Of a DNA stretch of 5,513 bases, positions 1 to 5,125 are shown piece by piece. Below the pieces are notes generated by a model. It was not told the DNA's origin, searched no databases, and saw only the letters and a program-made list of their open reading frames with translations. A program made the position numbers and the translations under genes. How positions within the stretch are numbered: the first letter of the stretch is position 1; each line of letters starts with the position of its first letter. The stretch comes from Calditrichota bacterium (GTDB lineage Bacteria; Calditrichota; Calditrichia; RBG-13-44-9; J075): contig JAJRYW010000542.1 of assembly GCA_024275555.1 (NCBI GenBank), positions 1 to 5,513 of the forward strand, written 5' to 3'.

Positions 1-18
1 GCCAAACTTCAGTTTGGC
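1..18. repeat. 8-bp perfect hairpin with TC loop at window edge
   Basis: GCCAAACT and AGTTTGGC are perfect complements separated by TC. The apex (CTTCAG) is the same as in the hairpin at 317-336, so the two may be members of one hairpin family. Its position at the very start of the window fits an assembly break at a repeat. Confidence 0.6.
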
Positions 19-26
19 CGTGATAA

Positions 27-142
27 TATAGACGCGTGAATAAATTCGAGAAGACTGCCGGTTCTCCGGTAGCCGCATTCCGGGTAATCGGAATGCGGCT
101 ACCGCAGCAATCTATATTCGCGGATTAATTCACGCCTCTATA
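27..142. repeat. Long nested palindrome with 16-bp perfect apical stem
   Basis: The outer arms 27-45 and 124-142 pair at 17 of 19 positions (TATAGA/TCTATA, GCGTGAAT/ATTCACGC, AAT/ATT), and pairing continues to 48/121 with one G:T wobble. Inside lies a perfect 16-bp stem, 67-82 with 89-104, around the six-base loop GGTAAT. The whole could form a cruciform or a long RNA hairpin. It contains no coding frame and no T-run to make it an obvious terminator. A non-autonomous mobile or REP-like element is plausible, but no transposase or target duplication is visible. Confidence 0.7.
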
Positions 143-157
143 AGATTCACGGTTCGC

Positions 158-260
158 TTAAATTTTTTGAGATTATCAAAATTTAATCTTCGCACCTAAG
201 GTAATGTTTTAAATAAGAGTAAAATGCATTTTTGGGGGGGCATGACAAATTGTATTTTAC
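158..260. repeat. Two AT-rich imperfect inverted repeats
   Basis: TTAAATTTTTTGA (158-170) faces TCAAAATTTAA (176-186) with a two-base bulge. GTAAAATGCA (219-228) faces TGTATTTTAC (251-260) with one wobble, its loop carrying a run of seven G. Individually these could be chance in AT-rich DNA. They are listed because they continue the palindromic character of the region. Confidence 0.35.
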
Positions 261-274
261 AGACATTCTTTAAA

Positions 275-336
275 AACCGTTGAAACGGTTAAATGATCGC
301 TGCAAGATTTCATTAACACCGGGCTTCAGCCCGGTG
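275..336. repeat. Paired short-loop hairpins of a dispersed repeat
   Basis: AACCGTT-GA-AACGGTT (275-290) is followed by the GC-rich hairpin CACCGGGCT-TC-AGCCCGGTG (317-336, nine perfect pairs). Neither has a downstream T-run. From memory, the combination of an AACCGTT palindrome with an ACCGGGCT/AGCCCGGT hairpin recurs between genes in many FCB-group genomes. That recollection is not tested here. Confidence 0.6.
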
Positions 337-360
337 GTTTACTGCGGCGGGAAGCCCCGG

Positions 361-398
361 AACCGTTTCTCCCGACGGGATGCCGTTGGCAAACGGTT
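361..398. repeat. Three-way-junction-like inverted repeat
   Basis: The outer arms AACCGTTT (361-368) and AAACGGTT (391-398) are perfect complements. They enclose two small palindromes side by side: TCCCG-A-CGGGA (370-380) and TGCC-GTT-GGCA (381-391). The outer arms reuse the AACCGTT/AAACGGTT words of the hairpin at 275-290, as if that loop had been expanded. The plan matches the unit at 444-477. Confidence 0.5.
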
Positions 399-443
399 TC
401 CCCTGTTCTTTTTCTTTGCCCAGGGTAGGAAAGCGTTTGCCAA

Positions 444-477
444 CCCCAATGCCAACGGCGCCACGTTGTGGTTGGGG
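444..477 (+). repeat. Dispersed repeat, left copy (26-bp core at 451-476)
   Basis: The outer arms CCCCAA (444-449) and TTGGGG (472-477) enclose two hairpins, GCC-AAC-GGC (451-459) and CCAC-GTT-GTGG (461-471). The core 451-476 is an exact reverse complement of 5127-5152, with no mismatch over 26 bases. Its translation in one frame ends Asn-Gly-Ala-Thr-Leu-Trp-Leu-Gly, as does the inverted copy, which explains spurious short open frames at both sites. Confidence 0.75.
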
Positions 478-618
478 CGTTGATGCTGCATCGACACAGT
501 CGATGCATTCTCAAAATTGGCTCAGTCGAATGCTTGTCAGGGACTGACTACAACAACTAATCTCAGTTATTCCACCTGCTACCGGAGTAGTTACCATTTT
601 TTTAAATCCAATAAAAAC

Positions 619-645
619 AATTCGTGAAAATTCGTGTAATTCGTG
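619..645. repeat. Triple AATTCGTG short tandem motif
   Basis: AATTCGTG occurs at 619-626, 629-636 and 638-645, separated by two and one bases. No gene is associated. I recall very similar AATTCGTG strings between genes in many unrelated bacterial genomes, so it is best read as a common dispersed motif rather than a local regulatory site. Confidence 0.55.
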
Positions 646-744
646 GATTACAACTTTTTAGAATAGCCTCATTTTTCTAAGATCACTAAAAAAGCTATGG
701 GATCGAAACTTTAAGAAGAGCAGATTGTTGAGATACGAAGGAGA

Positions 745-2442
745 TTAATCAATGGACAATTTGCGTAAACGTCTCCAGAGCGTAGTGCGGCTCATCCCCA
801 GCAGTTGGGCGGCTTTTTCGCGGTTGCCGCTGCTCATTTGCAGGGCCCGGTGTATCCGCTCGGCTTCGTCGGCAATTTCCCAGAGGCTTTGATGCATGCC
901 GGCAACCGCCTCTTTCACCGGAAGCAGCGGCGATCCGGCGACCGGGTGTTTTTCCAGCCGGTATCCGGCCACTTTTTCCGGCAGATCGGTAATTTCTATG
1001 ATGGTTCCCCCGGCCAGAATCACGGCCCGCTCGATAGCGTGTTCCAGTTCGCGCACATTGCCCGGCCAGGGATAGCGGGCAATTGCCCGCGCGGCTTCGC
1101 AGGAGAGCCCTTTCACTTTGCGTTTGGAAAACTTTCCGGCAAATTTTTTGATGAAATATTCCGCCAGCAGCAGCGCATCGTTGTCCCGCTCCCGCAGCGG
1201 GGGCAGTTCTATGGTTACCACGTTGAGGCGATAATAAAGGTCTTCGCGGAACTTGCCTTCGGTCATCATCTCTTCCAGGTTCTGATGCGTGGCGGCAATA
1301 ATGCGCACATCCACTTTACGCACTTTATTTTCCCCAATCCGCTTGATCTCCCCTTCCTGAAGGGTGCGGAGCATTTTTGTTTGAGCGGAGAGGGTCAGAT
1401 CGCCGATTTCATCCAAAAAGAGAGTGCCCTTGCTGGCCGTCTCGAACAATCCTTCCTGGGCAGTGGTTGCGCCGGTAAAAGCGCCTTTGACAAACCCGAA
1501 CAATTCCGCTTCCTGGAGCGTCTCCGGCAGGGCGGAACAGTTGACGGCAACAAAAGGTTTATCCGCGCGCAGGCTGTGCTGGTGAATTCCCCGGGCCAGC
1601 AGCTCTTTGCCGGTCCCGCTTTCCCCCAGGATAAGCACCGTCGAATCCACCGGGGCAACCAGCCGGGCCATTTCTATGGATTTGGAGAGCGCCTTGCTGG
1701 AACCCAACATGCCGCCAAAATCTGCCGGGGGTGTTAATTTGGATTGCAGGGTGATAATGGTTTTTTGTTGCTCCTGCAGGGAGGATTGCTGTTTCATAAT
1801 CGTTTCGCGGAGGTTCTGAAGCAACTCCGGCATCCGCAGGGCCTCATAGTCGCGCCGCTCGATGTTGTATTCTTCGGAAAAGTTGTGATCCAGGTCTGCG
1901 ATAAACCGGCAATGCGCATGGCCCATGGCCCGGCACTCCCTCTCCACCACCAGGGTCTTTTGATTCAGAATTGCCGAGGAGTGGCCGGCGGCATAGCCCA
2001 TCAGCGTCCAACAGACCGGCTCCGGGCTTTTGCCAAACATATCCAGGTGCTGTTCCGCCTCGTAGGAGTTTTCCCAAATCGCCTCGATATGAAAAACGCC
2101 TTTCTCCAGGTCGACATCACTGCGGTCGGGGATATTGGACACCCGGGCAAACCCCTCCAGAGCATTCAAAAGAGGTCCGTATTGGAGATGCCGGAATCTC
2201 GAAGCATTGGGGAAACGCTCCAACAACGCGATGCCGTCGGCCATACCCGCCGCGTAGCCAAATCGCTTCAGTACACCACGCGCCTGTTCCGCTCCCAGGG
2301 TTTCCAGCAGTTCCTTCCGCAACGCCCCGATTGCCCGGGCCGAGAAAAGCAGCATCCGGTAGTCTTTTAAAAAGATCTCTCCCCGGCTCTGATCGAAGGT
2401 GAGTAAATTGAATAATTGGATTTCTTCTTGTTCAACCATCAT
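745..2442 (-). CDS. Sigma-54-dependent XylR/DmpR-type activator (XylR_N, V4R, AAA+, Fis HTH)
   Basis: This is a cytoplasmic enhancer-binding transcription activator that senses a small effector and drives RNA polymerase-sigma-54 open complex formation by ATP hydrolysis. In the 565-residue product, a XylR_N sensor occupies about 10-110 and a V4R domain about 120-185. A Gln-rich coiled-coil linker spans about 195-235 and the AAA+ domain about 242-475. The AAA+ domain shows Walker A GESGTGKE (273-280), GAFTGA (320-325), Walker B LFLDEIGD (341-348) and WPGNVREL (459-466). A Fis-type helix-turn-helix ends the protein (538-561). Cys144, Glu167, Cys170 and Cys178 have exactly the spacing of the MopR zinc ligands, and Trp123 sits at the position of a phenol-pocket Trp. 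The His of phenol sensors is not evident (Asn93 in GPLLNALEG), so the effector is unknown. Two Met codons open the frame. AAGGA (2445-2449) lies 2 bases from the first but 5 from the second, favouring a start at 2439. Length is normal for the family. Confidence 0.95.
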   Translation of the reverse strand: MMVEQEEIQLFNLLTFDQSRGEIFLKDYRMLLFSARAIGALRKELLETLGAEQARGVLKRFGYAAGMADGIALLERFPNASRFRHLQYGPLLNALEGFARVSNIPDRSDVDLEKGVFHIEAIWENSYEAEQHLDMFGKSPEPVCWTLMGYAAGHSSAILNQKTLVVERECRAMGHAHCRFIADLDHNFSEEYNIERRDYEALRMPELLQNLRETIMKQQSSLQEQQKTIITLQSKLTPPADFGGMLGSSKALSKSIEMARLVAPVDSTVLILGESGTGKELLARGIHQHSLRADKPFVAVNCSALPETLQEAELFGFVKGAFTGATTAQEGLFETASKGTLFLDEIGDLTLSAQTKMLRTLQEGEIKRIGENKVRKVDVRIIAATHQNLEEMMTEGKFREDLYYRLNVVTIELPPLRERDNDALLLAEYFIKKFAGKFSKRKVKGLSCEAARAIARYPWPGNVRELEHAIERAVILAGGTIIEITDLPEKVAGYRLEKHPVAGSPLLPVKEAVAGMHQSLWEIADEAERIHRALQMSSGNREKAAQLLGMSRTTLWRRLRKLSID

Positions 2443-2449
2443 AATCCTT
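2443..2449 (-). promoter_or_regulatory. Ribosome binding site that decides the regulator start
   Basis: On the minus strand AAGGATT directly precedes two consecutive ATG codons. AGGA is only 2 bases from the first ATG (2442-2440) and 5 bases from the second (2439-2437). The second spacing is the workable one, so translation probably starts at 2439 and yields 564 residues. Confidence 0.55.
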
Positions 2450-2450
2450 G

Positions 2451-2510
2451 TGTTTCATATTGTTTCACAGCAACATCCGCATATAAGATGTGTAACAGAT
2501 GAAACGTTTC
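2451..2510. promoter_or_regulatory. Putative enhancer (UAS) cluster for the sigma-54 activator
   Basis: TGTTTCA occurs at 2451-2457 and again at 2461-2467, one helical turn apart. Each has an inverted partner downstream: ATGAAAC (2499-2505) for the first, and TGTGTAACA (2489-2497, one mismatch) for TGTTTCACA (2461-2469). The pairs are nested around nearly the same centre, about 2479. The right arm also forms a perfect 10-bp palindrome, GAAACGTTTC (2501-2510). Relative to the predicted sigma-54 start (about 2632) the cluster lies at roughly -181 to -122, the usual place for XylR/DmpR-class enhancers. It also abuts the regulator gene, so autoregulation is possible. The binding role is inferred. 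Confidence 0.5.
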
Positions 2511-2604
2511 CAACCGGGAACTATATTTCTTCTCCGTGGGTATTCTTGCTTTATTCTATTGGTTTTGATAAGGTTTTGCAGTATCCAAAGCGAGACCCGG
2601 GAAA

Positions 2605-2621
2605 TTGGCACAGATCATGCA
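2605..2621 (+). promoter_or_regulatory. Sigma-54 (-24/-12) promoter
   Basis: TTGGCACAGATCATGCA matches the sigma-54 consensus TTGGCAC-N5-TTGCA with one mismatch. It has the required GG (2607-2608), ten bases, then GC (2619-2620). Transcription should begin near 2632, leaving a leader of about 103 bases before the zinc-ribbon gene at 2735. The element faces away from the adjacent sigma-54 activator gene, the expected layout of a regulator with its divergent target. Confidence 0.75.
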
Positions 2622-2734
2622 AAGAGCGTGGGTGTTCTGGGAATGGGAAAAGGTACTGAAACGCTCCCAAACATCCAAGCAAAGGAACGAATATTTTATT
2701 TTTTTCGTCAAAAATTATTGCAGCGGAGTGAAAA

Positions 2735-2956
2735 ATGAACTTTTGGCGCAACATTCCCGGCCATGAATATGAATTCTTACCGGGCGAAGAAGTCCCCGAC
2801 AGCGGGGAATACCGCTGCAGCACCTGCACTAATCAGCAGTTTTTTGAAAAAGGCCGGAAGTTCAGTGAATGCCGGATTTGCAAAGGCATGGTGCGTAGCT
2901 GGTGCCATAAAAACAAGAAAGACAATACCGGCGGCAATCCCCCGGAAGAATCCTGA
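2735..2956 (+). CDS. Small zinc-ribbon protein
   Basis: A 73-residue soluble protein with four cysteines in zinc-ribbon spacing: Cys28-x2-Cys31, fourteen residues, then Cys46-x2-Cys49. A further Cys57-His58 pair follows, and the tail is charged and probably disordered. The segment from Gly24 (GEYRCSTC) to Gly51 resembles the generic single zinc-ribbon fold of small bacterial proteins with a Gly-x-Tyr-x-Cys-x2-Cys start. I do not recognise a named family, and the function is unknown. GGAG (2725-2728) sits 6 bases before the ATG, a good ribosome binding site. It is the first gene downstream of the sigma-54 promoter and lies 115 bases before the YceI gene on the same strand with no terminator between, so the two may be co-transcribed. 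Confidence 0.8.
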   Translation: MNFWRNIPGHEYEFLPGEEVPDSGEYRCSTCTNQQFFEKGRKFSECRICKGMVRSWCHKNKKDNTGGNPPEES

Positions 2957-3060
2957 GCCGGAAATGATAAATTCAGCAGTCCTGCCTTCACTCGCGCCAA
3001 CTTATCATGGTTTTCAAATATCATTTTATAACTCATACATATGGTAAAATCATCAAACAC

Positions 3061-3066
3061 AGGAGG
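3061..3066 (+). promoter_or_regulatory. Consensus Shine-Dalgarno of the YceI gene
   Basis: AGGAGG lies five bases before the ATG at 3072. It is the strongest ribosome binding site in the window and fixes the start of the YceI gene, suggesting high expression. Confidence 0.8.
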
Positions 3067-3071
3067 CAATA

Positions 3072-3665
3072 ATGCTTCGGAAAAATGTTTTAGCGCTCGC
3101 AATATTATTCTTCGTCTCGATCTCATCCCTGCACGCCCAGGAAAAATATATGCTGGATGTTTCTCATACCCTGGTCGGTTTCGGGGTCAAACACATGGTC
3201 ATCACCACGGTGAACGGGAAATTCAACGATTTCTCGGGAACTATCGTTTATGACGAGAACGATCTGAGTAAACTGAAAGTAGAGGTTGTCATTAAAACAG
3301 CCAGCATCGATACGGACAACCTCAAACGGGACAACCACCTGCGCAGCCCGGATTTTTTTGATGCGGAAAATTATCCGGAGATCACTTTTGTAAGTAAAAA
3401 GGTGATTAAAAAGGGCGACCAGAATGTGCTTGTGGGCGACCTGGCCATCCGCGGGGTCGCCAAAGAAGTGGAAATCCCCTTTAAGATCACCGGTAAAATT
3501 GTTGATCCCTGGGGCAACACCCGCCTGGGTCTGGAAGGCAGCCTCACCATCAACCGCCAGGAATTTGGTGTAAAGTGGAATAAAAAGATGGACGCCGGCG
3601 GCTGGGTTGTCGGGGATGATGTCAAAATCACCCTGCAAGTGGAAGCCATCCAAACCAAAGGATAG
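3072..3665 (+). CDS. YceI-family secreted lipocalin-like protein
   Basis: A 197-residue periplasmic protein of the YceI family, a lipocalin-like beta-barrel that in characterised members holds a polyisoprenoid or other long amphiphilic lipid. Its physiological role is often unclear. Residues 1-22 form a Sec signal peptide (basic start, hydrophobic core, cleavage after SSLHA). The mature domain fills the rest. Family hallmarks seen are DNHLRSPDFFDAENYPEITF (87-106), GDLAIRGVAKEVEIPF (122-137), INRQEFGVKWN (160-170) and the final strand VGDDVKITLQVEA (180-192). The length is typical and nothing is missing. The start is fixed by AGGAGG at 3061-3066. It follows the zinc-ribbon gene and precedes an intrinsic terminator at 3686-3715, so it probably ends the sigma-54-driven unit. 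No separate convincing promoter is visible in 2957-3071. Ligand and role here are unknown. Confidence 0.95.
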   Translation: MLRKNVLALAILFFVSISSLHAQEKYMLDVSHTLVGFGVKHMVITTVNGKFNDFSGTIVYDENDLSKLKVEVVIKTASIDTDNLKRDNHLRSPDFFDAENYPEITFVSKKVIKKGDQNVLVGDLAIRGVAKEVEIPFKITGKIVDPWGNTRLGLEGSLTINRQEFGVKWNKKMDAGGWVVGDDVKITLQVEAIQTKG

Positions 3666-3684
3666 TCCTGGCAGCACCCCCGTT

Positions 3685-3715
3685 AAGCCCGGTTCTTCAG
3701 CCGGGCTTTTTTTTT
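3685..3715 (+). terminator. Intrinsic terminator after the YceI gene
   Basis: AGCCCGG (3686-3692) pairs perfectly with CCGGGCT (3701-3707) around an eight-base loop, and a run of nine T (3707-3715) follows at once. It starts about 20 bases after the YceI stop codon. It separates the zinc-ribbon/YceI unit from the porin, implying an independent porin promoter. Confidence 0.9.
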
Positions 3716-3752
3716 GATCTGTTTTTGGCGGTATTTAAGAGTTTTCACTCGG

Positions 3753-3773
3753 AATTAATAATGATTATTAATT
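3753..3773. promoter_or_regulatory. Fur-like AT-rich palindrome upstream of the porin
   Basis: The arms AATTAATAAT (3753-3762) and ATTATTAATT (3764-3773) are perfect complements around a single G. The central TAATAAT-G-ATTATTA differs from the classic 7-1-7 Fur core TGATAAT-N-ATTATCA by one symmetric substitution per arm. It lies 28 bases upstream of the predicted -35 element of the porin promoter, though a weaker promoter (TTTTCA 3742-3747, TATTAA 3766-3771) would overlap it. It could also be a chance palindrome in AT-rich DNA. Confidence 0.35.
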
Positions 3774-3800
3774 AATAGAAATTCTCCGTTATCATTTTAT

Positions 3801-3829
3801 TTGAATTTCCCCCGGCAACCTGCTATCAT
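3801..3829 (+). promoter_or_regulatory. Candidate sigma-70-type promoter of the porin
   Basis: TTGAAT (3801-3806, four of six -35 consensus bases) and TATCAT (3824-3829, five of six -10 bases) are separated by the optimal 17 bases. Transcription would begin near 3836, just before the palindrome at 3839-3859 and about 55 bases upstream of the porin start codon. The position between the terminator and the porin supports it. If the organism uses a divergent primary sigma, the match could be coincidental. Confidence 0.5.
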
Positions 3830-3838
3830 AGCCCCGTC

Positions 3839-3859
3839 TGTTCCGTATGGTGCGGAACA
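3839..3859. promoter_or_regulatory. 7-7-7 palindrome at the porin transcription start
   Basis: TGTTCCG (3839-3845) and CGGAACA (3853-3859) are perfect complements separated by TATGGTG. The site begins a few bases past the predicted transcription start and ends 30 bases before the start codon. A repressor bound here would block initiation or early elongation. Alternatively, it forms a small leader hairpin. Confidence 0.4.
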
Positions 3860-3889
3860 ACACCGGACTAAATCTACAGGGGTAATGCT

Positions 3890-5017
3890 ATGCGTTTAGT
3901 ATACATGGTTCTCATTTTGACCGGATTGGCAAGTCTGTGTTTGGCGCAGGAAAAAACCACGTTGGCCGGATATGGTGAGTTGCACTATAATAAAATTACC
4001 TCCGGGGCGCCCCTGGCCCAATCCGTGGGCAAACTTGATTTTCACCGCTTTGTCATATTTTTCGGACACCAGTTCAACTCCTGGATCAGCTTCCACTCGG
4101 AACTGGAAGTGGAACATTCCCTGCTGGAAGGAAACGCTGCAACGGGGAAACTCGCCCTGGAACAAGCCTATGTTCAATTGCAATACCATAAGGCCATCGG
4201 CGTGCGCGCCGGGATAATACTGATTCCGGTTGGCATTATCAATCCGATTCATGAGCCGCCTTCTTTTAACGGGGTGGAACGGCCCAATGTGGAAAAATAT
4301 ATCATTCCCACGACCTGGCGGGAATCCGGCATCGGCATTACCGGGGCGCTCTCCCCTTCCCTTTCTTACGAAGCTTACCTGATGGCCGGGTTAGATGTTG
4401 CCAACCTGAGCGGCAAAGACGGCATCCGCCCGGCGCGGCAGGTCGCCTTCAATTCCCGCACAGAAGATTTTGCCTTAACAGCGCGAATCAATTATTTTGT
4501 CAGTCTGAATCTGCAACTGGTCGGCTCGGTTTTCTACAGCACCCTGGAAAAATCCACCACGTATGGAGATGATCTGAGCGGCGCCGCTATTACCATGTTC
4601 GAAGCTCACGCTCTCTATACACGGGGCAATTTTAAGGCGCGCGGGTTGGCGGTGGTAAGTTCCATCAGCGGAAGCGGAAAAATCAATGCCCTTTTTGATG
4701 CCGCCAAAGTCGCCTCGCCGGAAATTGGAAGCGGCCAGTTCGGCGCCTACCTGGAAGGCGCCTACGATGTGCTGGGCATGTTCCTGCCGGAATCCGAACA
4801 GCGACTCTTTGCTTTTGCCCGATACGAGACCTATAATACCCAGAGTTCCACCGATGGGTTCCAGGCCAACCCGGAATACGAGCGCCAGGAAATTACGCTG
4901 GGATTAACCTACTTGCCGCATCCCACGGTGAGCATGAAAGCCGATTTCCAGTTCCTCAACAATGCCGGCAATAGCGACACAAAGCAGTTTAATTTGGGCA
5001 TGGGATACAATTTCTGA
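3890..5017 (+). CDS. Outer-membrane porin (phosphate-selective porin O/P-like superfamily)
   Basis: A 375-residue outer-membrane beta-barrel channel for small solutes; the substrate cannot be told from sequence. Residues 1-19 form a signal peptide with cleavage after SLCLA. The mature protein opens with the barrel strand LAGYGELHYNK (25-35), continues with alternating strands such as KLDFHRFVIFFGHQFNSWIS (48-67), and ends in GMGYNF with a terminal Phe, the usual insertion signal of barrel proteins. Residues 110-148, containing PVGIINPIHEPPSFNGVERP (113-132) and IIPTTWRESGIGI (138-150), match a block I know from FCB-group proteins annotated as porins. The start has AGGGG (3878-3882) 7 bases upstream. 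A terminator separates it from the YceI gene, and it has its own candidate promoter and two palindromes upstream. No clear terminator follows: CCGGT/ACCGG at 5022-5033 lacks a T-run. The exact subfamily is uncertain. Confidence 0.9.
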   Translation: MRLVYMVLILTGLASLCLAQEKTTLAGYGELHYNKITSGAPLAQSVGKLDFHRFVIFFGHQFNSWISFHSELEVEHSLLEGNAATGKLALEQAYVQLQYHKAIGVRAGIILIPVGIINPIHEPPSFNGVERPNVEKYIIPTTWRESGIGITGALSPSLSYEAYLMAGLDVANLSGKDGIRPARQVAFNSRTEDFALTARINYFVSLNLQLVGSVFYSTLEKSTTYGDDLSGAAITMFEAHALYTRGNFKARGLAVVSSISGSGKINALFDAAKVASPEIGSGQFGAYLEGAYDVLGMFLPESEQRLFAFARYETYNTQSSTDGFQANPEYERQEITLGLTYLPHPTVSMKADFQFLNNAGNSDTKQFNLGMGYNF

Positions 5018-5125
5018 CTCTCCGGTCAACCGGCCGGGCGGCATATTCAGCAACCCGGGAATTCAATAGACCTTATTACCTTTTAAAGAACTGAAATTAT
5101 TAACTTTAAAAAACCACTGTCATTT

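Larger units (their letters stand above)
1..744. other. Gene-free repeat-rich region
   Basis: No reading frame here has a plausible start, ribosome binding site and protein-like composition. The stretch is tiled with inverted repeats (1-18, 27-142, 158-186, 219-260, 275-290, 317-336, 361-398, 444-477) and a triple AATTCGTG motif (619-645), plus a run of seven G at 234-240. The 3' ends of the minus-strand regulator and of any unseen left-hand neighbour face it. A weak imperfect hairpin (ATAGC at 664-668 with GCTAT at 693-697) lies about 50 bp beyond the regulator's stop codon, but it has no proper T-run, so I do not call a terminator. Confidence 0.7.

Noticed and set aside
361..477. tRNA-like cloverleaf
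   Set aside because: The folds are two separate 34-38 base junctions with only two inner hairpins each. There are no T-loop, anticodon-arm or acceptor-stem features of tRNA.
280..483. Open frames ending Asn-Gly-Ala-Thr-Leu-Trp-Leu-Gly here and at 5120-5497 on the minus strand
   Set aside because: The shared ending is the translated 26-bp dispersed repeat, not a conserved protein. The frames are built from hairpins and have no ribosome binding sites.
1..744. CRISPR array
   Set aside because: Repeats are inverted and of differing sequence. There are no direct repeats with regular unique spacers and no cas genes.
752..892. Short plus-strand frame (46 codons) with AAGGAG (738-743) 8 bases before its ATG
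   Set aside because: The ribosome binding site looks good, but the frame is antisense to the conserved Fis-type HTH of the regulator and its product is Arg/Ser-rich with no recognisable feature.
805..1737. Long plus-strand open frame of about 310 codons
   Set aside because: It lies wholly antisense to the AAA+ and HTH coding region of the regulator, starts at a non-ATG codon without a ribosome binding site, and has low-complexity Phe/Gly/Arg-rich composition. It is a shadow of the opposite frame.
2499..2738. 79-codon plus-strand frame whose stop overlaps the zinc-ribbon start (ATGA)
   Set aside because: There is no ribosome binding site before its ATG, it reads through the sigma-54 promoter at 2605-2621, and its composition is not protein-like apart from one hydrophobic patch.
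3123..3677. 184-codon minus-strand frame opposite the YceI gene
   Set aside because: It is antisense to a clear YceI family protein, runs into the terminator hairpin region, and has no start signals.
3670..3740. Additional sigma-54 promoters at the TGGC words near 3669 and 3726
   Set aside because: Ten bases after GG the sequences read GT and GA instead of GC, and the first lies just before the terminator.
5022..5058. Intrinsic terminator after the porin
   Set aside because: CCGGT/ACCGG and CCGGG/CCCGG can pair, but no T-run follows either stem.
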